A stretch of DNA of 64,000 bases from Streptomyces sp. 2114.4 (lineage in GTDB: Bacteria > Actinomycetota > Actinomycetes > Streptomycetales > Streptomycetaceae). The notes under the pieces were generated by a model. That model worked only from the letters and a program-made list of their open reading frames with translations. It did no database searches and was not told where the DNA came from. Shown here in pieces: positions 37,131 to 45,880 of the stretch. The position numbers and the translations under genes are program-made. How positions within the stretch are numbered: the stretch's first letter is position 1; each line of letters opens with the position of its first letter. The DNA lies in NCBI RefSeq assembly GCF_900187385.1, contig NZ_FYEY01000001.1, positions 1,178,001 to 1,242,000 of the forward strand, written 5' to 3'.

Positions 37131-38393
37131 ATGACCACAGCCGAGATGACCACGGCCTCGGTGGAGCAGCGCGCCCACAGCGAGGTGAAGCGAACCCGAC
37201 GTGCCTTCTACGGGCCCGCGTTCGTCGCCGCGGTGGCGTACGTCGACCCCGGTAACTTCGCGACGAACTTCCAGGCGGGCGCCAAATTCGGCTATCTGCT
37301 GGTGTGGGTCCTGGTGGTCGCGAATGCCGTCGCCATGTTCATCCAGTACCTCTCCTCGAAGATCGGCCTGGCGACCGGGACGGACCTGTCGACCCTGTGC
37401 CGCCGCAGCCTGCCGCGCCCGGTGTCACGGATCCTGTGGGTGCAGGCCGAACTGGTCGTCATCGCCACGGACCTGGCGGAATTCGTCGGCGCCGCCATCG
37501 GCCTCAACCTGCTCTTCGGGGTGCGGCTCTTCCCCGCGGGCGTCGCCACCGCGGTGATCAGCTTTGCGGTGCTCGCCCTCCAGCGCCGCGGCTACCGTCC
37601 CTTCGAGGTCGCCATCACCTTCCTGCTCTCGCTGATCGGTTTCGGCTTCCTCTACCAGCTGTTCGCGCTGGGCGGCCAGTCGCCGGCGGGCATCGCGGCG
37701 GGCATGGTGCCCCGTCTCGCGGGCACCGCATCCCTCACCCTGGCGGTCGGCATCATCGGCGCCACGGTCATGCCGCACGTCATCTATCTGCACTCCGCCA
37801 TCACCGCACAGCGGCTCTCGCCGCGCACCCCCCACGCCAAGCGGGTCGCCCTGCGCAGCCTGCGGATCGACTGTGTCTCGGGCCTCGGTCTGGCGGGACT
37901 GATCAACCTGGCGATGTTCTGTGTCGCCGTCGCCCTGTTCCACCGGCGCGGCGGTGACTACAGCGGAAGCCTGCAGGCAGCTCACCACTCCCTCGGCCAG
38001 ACCGTCAGCGGTATGGCCGCGCTGGCCTTCGCGGTGGCCCTGCTCGCCTCCGGGCTCTCCTCCTCCGGCGTGGGCACCTACGCCGGGCAGGTCGTCATGC
38101 AGGGATTCCTCCGCCGCCGGATTCCGTTGCTGCTGCGCCGCGGTATCACCATGGCGCCGGCCCTGATCGCCCTGGCGGCCGGGTTCTCACCGGACTCCGT
38201 GCTCGTCATCTCCCAGGTGGTGCTCTCCTTCGGCATCCCGTTCGCCCTCGTTCCCCTGGTGATGTTCACACGGAGCCGCGAGCTGATGGGGGACTACGTC
38301 AACAGGCCGCTCACCACCGGGATCGGAGCGGTCCTGGCTTTCGTCCTGTCCGGCCTCAACCTCTACCTGCTCGGCCAGATCCTCCTCGGCTGA
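37131..38393 (+). CDS. Nramp-family divalent metal transporter
   Basis: A 420-residue membrane protein with about 11 transmembrane helices. Both Nramp metal-site motifs are present: DPGNF in helix 1 (AYVDPGNFATNFQAGA) and MPH in helix 6 (GATVMPHVIYLHSA). ATG 37131 is chosen over upstream in-frame codons, and ATG 37146 is possible. It should import Mn(II) or Fe(II) with protons. Its position after an Fe/Mn-dependent dioxygenase suggests metal supply, but a strong hairpin lies between them, so co-transcription is doubtful. It converges on azlD. Confidence 0.92.
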   Translation: MTTAEMTTASVEQRAHSEVKRTRRAFYGPAFVAAVAYVDPGNFATNFQAGAKFGYLLVWVLVVANAVAMFIQYLSSKIGLATGTDLSTLCRRSLPRPVSRILWVQAELVVIATDLAEFVGAAIGLNLLFGVRLFPAGVATAVISFAVLALQRRGYRPFEVAITFLLSLIGFGFLYQLFALGGQSPAGIAAGMVPRLAGTASLTLAVGIIGATVMPHVIYLHSAITAQRLSPRTPHAKRVALRSLRIDCVSGLGLAGLINLAMFCVAVALFHRRGGDYSGSLQAAHHSLGQTVSGMAALAFAVALLASGLSSSGVGTYAGQVVMQGFLRRRIPLLLRRGITMAPALIALAAGFSPDSVLVISQVVLSFGIPFALVPLVMFTRSRELMGDYVNRPLTTGIGAVLAFVLSGLNLYLLGQILLG

Positions 38394-38462
38394 CTCCCGA
38401 TGACTCCCGGCGGGCGGGAGGGCCCGCGGACCCGGCACCCGGGAGTTGCGGCAACGGGTCCG

Positions 38463-38801
38463 TCAGCCCTGTGCCGTCGGGAGGAAGTGCAGGAGCAGCA
38501 CATACGCCGCGGTGCCCGCGAAGATGCTCAGCAGCACATTGCGCCGCCACAGGTACAGTCCGGCCGTCACGGCGATGCCCGTTGCTTCGGTCAGTCCGTA
38601 GGGGCTGGTGGTGACGTCGACACCGCGCAGCAGGTAGATGACCAGGATCACCATGATTCCGGCCGGCATGTGCTGGGACAGGAAGGCGGTCACGTGTGAC
38701 GAGCGCAGCCGCCCGAGGAAGGCGAAGGGGACGGCCCGCAGGGCGAAGGTGATGGCCGCGACGATCACCAGCGCCGAGACGATGTATCCGGTGCTAGGCA
38801 T
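38463..38801 (-). CDS. azlD: AzlD-family branched-chain amino acid exporter subunit
   Basis: A 112-residue protein with four hydrophobic helices (YIVSALVIVAAITFALRAVPFAFL, MPAGIMVILVIYLL and so on). AzlD forms a two-component exporter of branched-chain amino acids or their analogues with AzlC. Its ATG overlaps the end of azlC by 8 bases, so both are translated from one mRNA. Confidence 0.88.
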   Translation of the reverse strand: MPSTGYIVSALVIVAAITFALRAVPFAFLGRLRSSHVTAFLSQHMPAGIMVILVIYLLRGVDVTTSPYGLTEATGIAVTAGLYLWRRNVLLSIFAGTAAYVLLLHFLPTAQG

Positions 38802-39534
38802 TGGTGTGCTCCTGGGGCCGGGTGAAGCGGTAGCGCACGAGCAGCGCGAGTACGTAGAGAGTCATCGCCACCACGAGCATCTGGCCGGGCGCCACCAGCT
38901 GGGCGAAGAGGCCGCATCCCGCGGCCAGAAGCGGAGCGGGCAGGTCCCGTCCCGAGCGGCACGCCTCGATCGCCAGCACGGTGAACAACGAGGTCAACGT
39001 GAAGTCCAGCCCGTCGATCGTGGGCAGAGCCCGACCGGTCAGCGCCCCGACCAGCCCGCCCCCGACCCAGTAGGACTGCAGCGACACCTGAGTCGCGATG
39101 ATCCGCAGGCTGCTGAAGGAGTCGGCCGGCCGCGTCGCGGTGAGCGCATAGGCCTCGTCGATCAGGGCGAACACCGCGTAGGTCTTGGCGACTTTGCCCC
39201 GGACACGGTGCAGCGGGAACGACAGGCTGTAGAAGACATGCCGGAAATTGACCAGCAGCGTGGTCAAGGCGATCGAGACCAGCGGACTCGCGGCCATCAG
39301 CATGCCGACCAGCAGGAACTCCAGCGAGCCGGCGTAAATCAACCCGCTGAACAGGGGCGTCCACCACCAGGCGAGCCCCGACTGCACGACCAGCAGCCCA
39401 AAGGTGATCCCTAAGGAGAACATCCCCACGCCGACCGGCAGGGTCTCCGCCAGCGCCTGACGGATGTCGGACGCTCTCTTCCTGTCCTGCGGCGGAGCAG
39501 GCTCGCCGCGTGCCGTACGCATGTGTGATGACAT
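38794..39534 (-). CDS. azlC: AzlC-family branched-chain amino acid exporter permease
   Basis: A 246-residue permease with about six to seven transmembrane helices. LPVGVGMFSLGITFGLLVVQSGL and the segment LIYAGSLEFLLVGML are the usual AzlC features. They are followed by LTTLLVNFRHVFYSLSF and FALIDEAYALTA. The start is ATG 39534 (MSSHMRTARGEP). No good Shine-Dalgarno is seen. AT-rich bases (AACTTTAGTAGG) just upstream may be promoter sequence, giving a very short or absent leader. Confidence 0.88.
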   Translation of the reverse strand: MSSHMRTARGEPAPPQDRKRASDIRQALAETLPVGVGMFSLGITFGLLVVQSGLAWWWTPLFSGLIYAGSLEFLLVGMLMAASPLVSIALTTLLVNFRHVFYSLSFPLHRVRGKVAKTYAVFALIDEAYALTATRPADSFSSLRIIATQVSLQSYWVGGGLVGALTGRALPTIDGLDFTLTSLFTVLAIEACRSGRDLPAPLLAAGCGLFAQLVAPGQMLVVAMTLYVLALLVRYRFTRPQEHTNA

Positions 39535-39752
39535 GGACGCAACTTTAGTAGGTCCATGTCCCCTTACTGCGCAGGTCGTTGAGCTGATCCAGGACGAGGA
39601 AAGGCGGGCCGGCGTCGCCGGTGTCGGCCGCATGACGCGCCGGTGTCCCCTACGGGGCCGGCACGAGACCGGAGTCTGACCCGTACCTGCGACCGAGCGA
39701 AGCGTCCCGAAAGGGCTGGCTGACCACCGGCCGCTCCGGCGAGAATGACCGG

Positions 39753-40556
39753 ATGATCGCCACCCCGCCCACCGGCCCTGTCACGCCTCCACGCGTCGTG
39801 ACCGAGCTCGCGGCGGGGCGGCCGGCACGGGCCGTGTGGAAGAACGAACTCGGCGGGCTGACCTTTCAAGTCGGCCTGGGCGACACACGGCAGTTCGTGA
39901 AGTGGACACCGGCCGGCAGCGGCATCGACCTTGCGGCCGAGGTGGCACGCCTGCGGTGGGCAGCGAGGTTCATCGTGGTGCCGCGGGTACTCGGTGAGGG
40001 CTCTGACCGAACCGGGTCCTGGATCGTCACCCATGGCTTGCCCGGACGCATGGCGGTGGACGACCGGTGGAAGCGCGACCCCGGCACCGCGGTGCGCGCG
40101 ATCGGCTCCGGGCTGCGCGCCCTTCATGACGCGCTGCCCGTCGCGAACTGCCCGTTCGACTGGTCCGCGGAAGCGCGCCTGGAGGCCGTTCGGTCACGAG
40201 CGGCGGCGGGCCGGATCGATCCGGCGGACTGGCCTGAAGACCTTCAGCACTTCGGAACGGTCGAGCGCGCGCTCGGCGTGCTCACCGACATCCCGCCGGT
40301 CGACCGGCTCGTCGTCTGCCATGGCGACGCCTGCGCTCCCAACACGCTGGTCGGCGACGACGGCACCTGTACCGGACACGTCGACCTCGGCACGCTCGGT
40401 GTCGCGGACCGCTGGGCCGACCTCGCCATCGCCACGTGGAGCACGCAGTGGAACTACGGTCCGGGATGGGAAGAGCCGCTGCTCAAAGCCTACGGCGTCG
40501 AGCCGGACCCGGAACGGACCAGGTATTACCGGCTGTTGTGGGAACTGTCGGACTGA
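39753..40556 (+). CDS. Aminoglycoside 3'-phosphotransferase-like kinase
   Basis: A 267-residue APH-fold kinase. VVCHGDACAPNTLV is the catalytic HGDxxxxN loop. GHVDLGTLGVADRWADLA holds the DxG-type metal-binding aspartate and the following helix. The N-terminal VWKNELGGLTFQVG and TRQFVKW give the nucleotide loop and lysine. Length and motifs fit the APH(3') family, which phosphorylates kanamycin or neomycin class drugs. Actinobacteria also contain many APH-like kinases with other substrates, so resistance is not proven. The start is ATG 39753. Confidence 0.82.
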   Translation: MIATPPTGPVTPPRVVTELAAGRPARAVWKNELGGLTFQVGLGDTRQFVKWTPAGSGIDLAAEVARLRWAARFIVVPRVLGEGSDRTGSWIVTHGLPGRMAVDDRWKRDPGTAVRAIGSGLRALHDALPVANCPFDWSAEARLEAVRSRAAAGRIDPADWPEDLQHFGTVERALGVLTDIPPVDRLVVCHGDACAPNTLVGDDGTCTGHVDLGTLGVADRWADLAIATWSTQWNYGPGWEEPLLKAYGVEPDPERTRYYRLLWELSD

Positions 40557-40703
40557 GCAGGGCAACAACGCCGCGGTGACGTGGTGCGGGCCGCTCTCCC
40601 GTTTCCCGTGCGCACGTCACAGTTGCGTAATACAGCGATCCGGGCATCAACGCATGGGCACTGACGGCATCTCACGTCGCAGCAACGACATGAGGAGTGC
40701 ACG

Positions 40704-40931
40704 ATGATCCGTAAGCGCTTACACCTGATCGCCGCGCCGGTCGCGGCCGTCGCCCTGTCCTTGACTGTTGCCGGTTACCAGGCCAATGCGGCCACCGCGC
40801 CGGAGCGGTCCGGCACCTACGACGTCGAGCCGACGGGCAGCCGAAGCTCAGTGAACGAAGAGCGCAGCGAAGACCAGGGCGACAGGGATGCCCAGGATTC
40901 CGGCAGCCATGAGCCAGCCGACGACCTGTGA
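40704..40931 (+). CDS. Small secreted peptide (possible)
   Basis: A 75-residue frame starting at ATG 40704, with GAGGAG upstream. The N-terminus is a good signal peptide (MIRKRLHLIAAPVAAVALSL, cleavage near ANA-AT). The remainder is short, polar and acidic. Codon 6 is TTA. The last ~84 bases overlap, in antisense, a convincing small membrane protein gene. The tail is therefore either a genuine overlap or read-through of a truncated gene. No family is recognised. Confidence 0.5.
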   Translation: MIRKRLHLIAAPVAAVALSLTVAGYQANAATAPERSGTYDVEPTGSRSSVNEERSEDQGDRDAQDSGSHEPADDL

Positions 40932-41024
40932 CGAATTACGGGCCACCTTGCGGCAGAGCCACACAGCGGGTCCGAGGTAAACGACGAGGAAAAAGACGAC
41001 GAGGAAATCGACTCCTGTGCCCAT
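40848..41024 (-). CDS. Small two-helix membrane protein
   Basis: A 58-residue protein (ATG 41024, stop 40848). It has two hydrophobic segments: VDFLVVFFLVVYLGPAVWL and VVGWLMAAGILGIPVALVF, linked by the basic CRKVARNSSQ. Codons have good G/C bias in the third position and the hydrophobic pattern is strong. This supports a real gene despite the short length. It resembles small phospholipase-D-N-terminal-like or superinfection-type two-helix proteins, but no specific function can be given. Confidence 0.6.
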   Translation of the reverse strand: MGTGVDFLVVFFLVVYLGPAVWLCRKVARNSSQVVGWLMAAGILGIPVALVFAALFVH

Positions 41025-41197
41025 GCCAATCCCTACTCTCTCCTGCGCCGCCTACGCACGCCGTCATTGCACCCTGATGCGAAGGGCTGCACGCCTCGGG
41101 GCCGCTCCGACGCATGCGGGCAGCCCCGAGACGTGGATCTCACACCTAGTGCCGCATCAGGCAACGTTCACCCTGGGCGGTCCGCGACGATGACTCC

Positions 41198-41530
41198 ATG
41201 GACGAAGAAGTCATTCCCATTCTTCGCGTCGAGCACGCTGCGGCGGCGGTCGCTTGGTACGAGCGGCTGGGCTTCGCCAAGCAGTGGGAACACCGCTTCG
41301 AGCCGGGACTTCCCGCGTTCGTCGAGGTCGCCCGGGGCGGGGTGCGGCTGTTCTTGTCGGAGCACGAGGGCGACGCCCGTCCCGACACGTTGGTCTACCT
41401 CCGCATTCGTGATGTCGAGGCCATCGCCTCCGAGTTCGGTGTGCAGGTGAAGGATGCTCCGTGGGCGCGTGAGATTGAGCTGCGTGACCCTGACGGCAAC
41501 CGGCTGCGGATCGGCACGCCGGCGGAATGA
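41198..41530 (+). CDS. VOC-family (glyoxalase/bleomycin-resistance-like) protein
   Basis: A 110-residue single vicinal-oxygen-chelate domain. IPILRVEHAAAAVAWYERLGF at the start and IELRDPDGNRLRIG at the end are typical. ARGGVRLFLSEHEGD lies in the middle. Members of this family include bleomycin-binding proteins and glyoxalase-like or dioxygenase-like enzymes. The RVEHAAAA and IELRDPDGN positions could bind a metal, but substrate and reaction are unknown. It is followed at once by an IS630-type remnant. Confidence 0.85.
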   Translation: MDEEVIPILRVEHAAAAVAWYERLGFAKQWEHRFEPGLPAFVEVARGGVRLFLSEHEGDARPDTLVYLRIRDVEAIASEFGVQVKDAPWAREIELRDPDGNRLRIGTPAE

Positions 41531-41560
41531 CCACCGCCGGCAGCGCGCGGCAGGGAAGCT

Positions 41561-42290
41561 GTGCTGGTGGCTGAGCGAGTACGCGTCCGCGAGACCGATG
41601 ACGACGCGGGGCAGCGTCTGCTGCGGATCATCCGCCGGGGCAGCGGGTCGGTGGTGACCTGGCGGCGGGCGCAGATGGTGCTGCTGTCCGCGCAGGGCAT
41701 GCCCGTGCCGAAGATCGCCGAAGTGACGTTCACCAGCGCGGACGGGTCCGAGATGTGATCCACAACTTCAACGCCGACGGCTTCGACTCCCTCTGCCCGA
41801 AGTGCAAAGGCGGCCGGCCAAGGACCTTCACCTGCCCGAGCGGCGCGAGATCAAGAAGATCGCCAAGTCCAGGCCGGCCGGGCACGGTCTGCCGTTTTCG
41901 ACCTGGAGCCTGGCCAAGCCGGCAGACTTCCTGGCGGCCGAGGGGTGGTCGACGACATCAGCCACGAGGGCCTTCGGGTCCTGCTCCGGGAGGAGGCGTT
42001 TCGTTTCCACGCATGAAGACCTGGAAGACGTCCCGCGCCCCTGCCTATGCCGCCAAGAAGGCCCGGGTCGAGCACCTCTACGCGATCGCCGACGGCGAGG
42101 TCATACCCGAGGAAGGCGAGCCCGAAGTCGTCTTGTGCCTGGACGACTTCGGCCCGCTCAGCCTCCAGCCCCACCCGGCCGGCAGTGGGCCGAGCGCGGC
42201 GGACGGCACAAGGATCCCGACGGCGAGCCCCGGCCCCGACGGCGGGCGACTTACACCCGCCCGCACGGGGTCAGGCCCCGCTCGTCGGCC
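41561..42290 (+). pseudogene. IS630-family transposase remnant with several frameshifts
   Basis: A degraded IS630-type transposase readable in pieces in different frames. It reads VTWRRAQMVLLSAQGMPVPKIAE (frame from 41561), IHNFNADGFDSLCPKCKGGRP (frame from 41755) and LHLPERREIKKIAKSRP plus PFSTWSLAKPADF (frame from 41802). MKTWKTSRAPAYAAKKARVEHLYAIADGEVIPEEGEPEVVLCLDDFG continues in the first or last frame, split across segments. The first DDE aspartate (CLDDFG) is present. The C-terminal half is absent, replaced by unrelated sequence after ~42290. It is inactive. Confidence 0.85.
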
Positions 42291-42544
42291 TCGCTCTCCT
42301 GGCCGCCGACTTCCGCGCGGTGTGCGCGGCAGCCGCGGCCATCTTCGCCGTGCTCACCCTGTTGCAGTGGCGCGCTCTGCCCGCCGGACGCGGCGACTCC
42401 GCAGAGAAGGGGGGTCCTCGGGCGGCCGGAGTGCCGGCCCAATGGCGCACGGTCGTGTCCCACCACCCCTTCCTCCTTTTCGCGGCACTGGCCCGGAGCG
42501 GACGCCTGGCCGCGAGGCAGCCGTCAGTCGTCATCACCGTCTGA
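42272..42544 (+). pseudogene. Possible MFS transporter fragment
   Basis: In one frame this stretch reads APLVGLALLAADFRAVCAAA, then AAIFAVLTLLQWRALPAG and QWRTVVSHHPFLLFAALARSG. This resembles the central region of a 12-helix major-facilitator drug transporter (end of helix 6, loop, start of helix 7). Neither the beginning nor the end of such a protein is present. It is probably what remains of a gene broken by the IS630-type element. Confidence 0.45.
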
Positions 42545-42615
42545 GCACGCGTCCCCAGGTGTTCCTGTCCATCAGCGGCAGGGAAGTCATCGAGGCCACC
42601 GTCGGGGTGTTCGCG

Positions 42616-42671
42616 CTCAGGGGTTTCTCGCTCAGGGGTTTCTCGCTCAGTGGATTCTCGCTCAGTGGATT
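42616..42671. repeat. 15-bp tandem repeat, 3.7 copies
   Basis: Units CTCAGGGGTTTCTCG (42616, 42631) and CTCAGTGGATTCTCG (42646), then a partial unit at 42661. It is downstream of the DedA-like gene on the minus strand and does not lie in a convincing gene. Confidence 0.9.
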
Positions 42672-42709
42672 CCCCACTCGGCGAGTACCCGGTGCTGCGT
42701 CGGCGCGTC

Positions 42710-43192
42710 TCAGGATTCGTCTGCCGCGGCATTGCGAGGGGCCGCAGCCGCTTTTCTGCCCCGGTACACCACCACGCCGCATACCCCGAGGAGAAAGGCG
42801 GCGACCGCGGCCACGCCGATCGCCGTCTGCCCGGCAGAAAGCCTTGCCAGCAGTTCCAGCGCGCCGATCCCGGCCGTCGCGTAGACCAGCGCCCAGCCCG
42901 CTCCGCCCACGAACAGGGCCGGGAGGTAGCGCGACAGGGGCATACGCATACTCCCCGCGAGGAAGTTGGCAGCGGTCTGGAACCCGACGGTCAGGAAGGA
43001 GACGGCCACCACCGGTGCGCCCCACCGCTGGATCGCCCGTTCGGCGCGCCGGAACCTGGCCGTGGAGATCCGCTCCGCGAGCCTGCCGCGCCTGGCACCG
43101 GCCCCGGCGAGCCGGCCAACGGCGAAGGTCCCTCCGGCGCGCAGCAGGACGATGGCGTAGAGACCGGCGGCTGTGAGCGCGACCCTATCCAC
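42710..43192 (-). CDS. DedA/VTT-family membrane protein
   Basis: A 160-residue membrane protein with about four hydrophobic helices. SFLTVGFQTAANFLAGSMRMP and the block YLPALFVGGAGWALVYATAGIG match the core of the DedA (VTT/SNARE-associated) family, which includes lipid scramblase-like proteins. It is a little shorter than typical members (~200 residues), since the N-terminal part before LYAIVLL is brief. The C-terminus (RGRKAAAAPRNAAADES) is cytoplasmic in character. Confidence 0.75.
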   Translation of the reverse strand: MDRVALTAAGLYAIVLLRAGGTFAVGRLAGAGARRGRLAERISTARFRRAERAIQRWGAPVVAVSFLTVGFQTAANFLAGSMRMPLSRYLPALFVGGAGWALVYATAGIGALELLARLSAGQTAIGVAAVAAFLLGVCGVVVYRGRKAAAAPRNAAADES

Positions 43193-43757
43193 GACATCTC
43201 GCCCGCCAAGCCGGGCCCTCGCCGTGGGTTGCTTCTCCCGTCACCCGATGTCGCGATTCCCACCCCGGCGGGCTTGCAAAGGGCACGAGGCCGGTCTCAT
43301 ACCTCACCTGCATCTGCTGGTCCGTCCCTGCATGCATGTCGAAGCGGCACTGGTTCCCCGGCACGACGCAGAGCGTCCCTGCGTCCAGGGGCCTTCCGGG
43401 CACGGCCGCTTGTCAGGGGCCACCCGACACACCCAGGTTAGGCGAACTTGTGTGCACCGGGTACCTCGCCGTCCTCCGGCCGATGTGACGGGCACTCCCG
43501 CTTTGCCAAGAACAGTCGTCGCCCGAGCCGCACCACCACTATGGTCCGGCGCATGCGGGGTCGGTCTCGCAGAGGGACTACCTGGCGCCCGATCTTTCGG
43601 CGGTCCTGACCGGCCCGTGCGAGGGTGAACTGCCCACGGTGCTCGGCAGGCGCAGCTGACATCCTCGTGCCGTGATTCCGCCCGCAACGCCCCGTCGCGC
43701 ACGGACGAGGCCACAGCCGCGACGCCGTGGCCTCGTCAGGAGCGGTTCCGGCGGCCA
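43193..43757. other. Intergenic region without recognised gene
   Basis: About 565 bp between the DedA-like gene and the ArsC-like gene. Several reading frames are open by chance, but none shows family similarity, good codon bias and a ribosome-binding site together. I see nothing specific in it. Confidence 0.4.
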
Positions 43758-44114
43758 CTACGGCAAGACGGAGCGCACCGACTCCGGTGACCGGCCCACC
43801 ACCGCAGTGCCGTCGTCGGCCGTGATGATCGGGCGCTGAATCAGCGTGGGGTGGGCGGTCAGTGTCGCGATCCACCGGGTACGGTCCGCCGGTTCGCGCG
43901 GCCACGCTGCGAGGTCCAGTTCGACGGCGACCGGTTCGCCAAGGCGCGTGATGTCCCACGGCTCCAGCGCCAGGCGCTGCAGGACCGTGTCGAGTTCCTG
44001 CACGGTCGGCGGGTCTTCCAGGTAGCGCCGCACCGTGTACTGCGCCTGTTCCGCGTCGAGCACGGACAGCGCGGACTGGCACTTGGAGCAGGCGGGATTG
44101 ATCCAGATTTCCAT
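43758..44114 (-). CDS. ArsC/Spx-like thioredoxin-fold protein
   Basis: A 118-residue protein with MEIWINPACSKCQSALSVLDAEQ at the start, containing a CSKC motif. RYLEDPPTVQELDTVLQRLALEPWDI and LIQRPIITADDGTAVVGRSPE follow. This is the ArsC/Spx/YffB fold. The single reactive Cys of the glutaredoxin-type arsenate reductases is here part of a CxxC pair. No arsenic-resistance genes are nearby, so a redox role rather than arsenate reduction is also possible. It is 52 bp downstream of folE. Confidence 0.85.
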   Translation of the reverse strand: MEIWINPACSKCQSALSVLDAEQAQYTVRRYLEDPPTVQELDTVLQRLALEPWDITRLGEPVAVELDLAAWPREPADRTRWIATLTAHPTLIQRPIITADDGTAVVGRSPESVRSVLP

Positions 44115-44166
44115 GACGTCGGTCTTTCGGTTCCGTTCGGGCGAAGGAGTGCCCCACAGGGGCGTG

Positions 44167-44829
44167 TCAGGTGAGGCCGGCCAGGGCCAGGAACTCGCTG
44201 CGGGAGCGGGCGTCGCTGCGGAGGGAGCCCAGGAGGGTGGAGGTGAGGGTGCTGGAGCCGGTGGCCTGCACGCCGCGCAGGGTCATGCAGGTGTGTTCGG
44301 CTTCGATGACGACGCCTACGCCCTTGGGCTCCAGCTGGTTCTGCAGCCAGTCGGCGACCTGTTTGGTGAGGCGTTCTTGGACCTGCGGGCGGCAGGCGAA
44401 GTGCTCGACGACTCGGGCCAGTTTCGACAGGCCGAGGATCCGCCGGCCCGGCAGGTAGCCGACGTGGGCGGTGCCGACGAACGGCAGCAGGTGGTGCTCG
44501 CACACCGAGCGCACGGGAATGCTGCGGGCCAGGACGAGTTCGTCGTAGCCCTCGTCGTTCGGGAAGGTGGTCAAGTCGAACGGGCGGGGGCTGAACAGCT
44601 CGGCGTAGGCGCGCGCCATGCGCCCGGGCGTCCCGCGCAGACTCTCGGTGTCGGTACTGATGCCGAGAGCCTGCAGGAACTGTCCGGCGGCGCGTTCGGC
44701 GGCGGCCAGGTCGGTGCCGTCGGTTTCGTGGACGACACGCAGCGCGGCCGGCGCGGGCATCGGTATCTCCGGGTCGTCGGCTGCCCGGTGCACGGCGGTG
44801 TGGGGATGCCGGGTCATCTCAGCTGCCAC
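44167..44829 (-). CDS. folE: GTP cyclohydrolase I
   Basis: A 220-residue enzyme that converts GTP to 7,8-dihydroneopterin triphosphate, the first step of folate and related pterin synthesis. RSVCEHHLLPFVGTAHVGYLP holds the Zn Cys and catalytic His. GLSKLARVVEHFACRPQVQERL and EAEHTCMTLRGVQ hold the second Zn Cys. All catalytic residues are present. ATG 44829 overlaps the upstream membrane gene by 11 bp, and ATG 44817 (MTRHPH) is an alternative. It sits outside the usual ftsH-folE-folP folate cluster, so it may be a second copy. Confidence 0.93.
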   Translation of the reverse strand: MAAEMTRHPHTAVHRAADDPEIPMPAPAALRVVHETDGTDLAAAERAAGQFLQALGISTDTESLRGTPGRMARAYAELFSPRPFDLTTFPNDEGYDELVLARSIPVRSVCEHHLLPFVGTAHVGYLPGRRILGLSKLARVVEHFACRPQVQERLTKQVADWLQNQLEPKGVGVVIEAEHTCMTLRGVQATGSSTLTSTLLGSLRSDARSRSEFLALAGLT

Positions 44830-45247
44830 CGATACCGAGGGCGGTGAGCAGCACCAGGACGACGGTGACGACGGCGAAGAGCCCGTGTCCGGCCACCACC
44901 GGCACGGGGAAGTACCGCTCGGCGGACCCGGTCCGTTGCCCCTCTGCGGCCGGGGCGGCGGAACCGGCCCGGTACGCGGGAAGCCAGCGAGCCAGCATCG
45001 TGAAGCCGAGCAGGGCTACGGGCACCAGCAGACCGAAGGCGGTCCAGGCCAGTACGTCCTTGTCGGCGATCACATAGACGATCCAGACGACCAGGCCGAC
45101 CGCGGCGAGTGCGAAGTGCCCGAAGACGACGGGGACGGGCAGCCTGCTGTTACCGGCCTTGGCGCCTCCGCGGGAGAGCCAGGTACCAAGCATGTAGAAG
45201 CCGCCGATCGCGGTGATCACCCAGGTGATCAGTGCGGCGATGCCCAT
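44819..45247 (-). CDS. Four-helix integral membrane protein of unknown function
   Basis: A 142-residue protein starting at ATG 45247 (MGIAALITWVITAIGGFYML), with AGGAG upstream. Four hydrophobic helices are evident: ~1-22, ~35-58, ~62-85 and ~113-140. RYFPVPVVAGHGLFAVVTVVLVLL repeats the pattern SRLPVPVVFGHFALAAVGLVVW of the second helix. This suggests an internal duplication of a two-helix unit. Function is not known. It is translationally coupled to folE. Confidence 0.75.
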   Translation of the reverse strand: MGIAALITWVITAIGGFYMLGTWLSRGGAKAGNSRLPVPVVFGHFALAAVGLVVWIVYVIADKDVLAWTAFGLLVPVALLGFTMLARWLPAYRAGSAAPAAEGQRTGSAERYFPVPVVAGHGLFAVVTVVLVLLTALGIGGS

Positions 45248-45317
45248 GAGGACTCCTCGTGATGAAGTGGGTACCCACTGTGGCCGCAGGTGTACGTGGC
45301 CACGTTGGTGGAGGTGA

Positions 45318-45860
45318 TCAGTCGGTAGGGCCTGGCGGGGCGTGGGTGGGGACGAAGCCCTCGGCCTGGGTGGTCTCAGCGGCGACCCGCACGCCGTAGC
45401 GGTAGGCAAGCTTTCCGCCGAGATATCCCGAGAACCCCAGGGCCACGAGGCTCACGGCGTTCAGCGCGAGCATCCCGCCTCCCACGCCGGCGTCGGAGCT
45501 GTGGTCGGCGTGCCGCCACAGGAAATTGGCGGCGTAGGCGGTGGTCACCAGCAGGTTCAGCATCGTGTGGACAAGGCCGACGCGGAACGCCCGGGTCCCC
45601 GGCGGGATGGCGAACAGGTCCAGGAACCCGACCAGGGCCGCGGCCAGCGCGCCGATCACCCCGAGCGCGATCAGCCACATCGCCCCGCGGACCAGGAAGT
45701 CCGGGTCCCGGACGAGATGCGAGGCGATGTCGAAGACCAGGCTGCCCACCCATGCCCCGATCGGGACGGTGACCAGGATCGGATGGAACGGGTGCCCGTA
45801 CGGTCCGGCCAGCGCAGCACTCACCGGCCGCTTGGCGTACTCATGCGACGCATCCACCAT
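45318..45860 (-). CDS. DUF2231 membrane protein
   Basis: A 180-residue protein with four transmembrane helices. The N-terminal PVSAALAGPYGHPFHPILVTVPIGAW is the DUF2231 signature (conserved HPxHP-like histidines). AAALVGFLDLFAIPPGTRAF and a third helix with MLNLLVTTAYAANFLWR follow. ATG 45860 is preferred over GTG 45869, since a perfect AGGAGG sits at 45869-45874. The family may bind haem or another redox cofactor through its histidines. That is not shown here. Confidence 0.85.
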   Translation of the reverse strand: MVDASHEYAKRPVSAALAGPYGHPFHPILVTVPIGAWVGSLVFDIASHLVRDPDFLVRGAMWLIALGVIGALAAALVGFLDLFAIPPGTRAFRVGLVHTMLNLLVTTAYAANFLWRHADHSSDAGVGGGMLALNAVSLVALGFSGYLGGKLAYRYGVRVAAETTQAEGFVPTHAPPGPTD

Positions 45861-45880
45861 GCCGACCACCTCCTAGTTTC

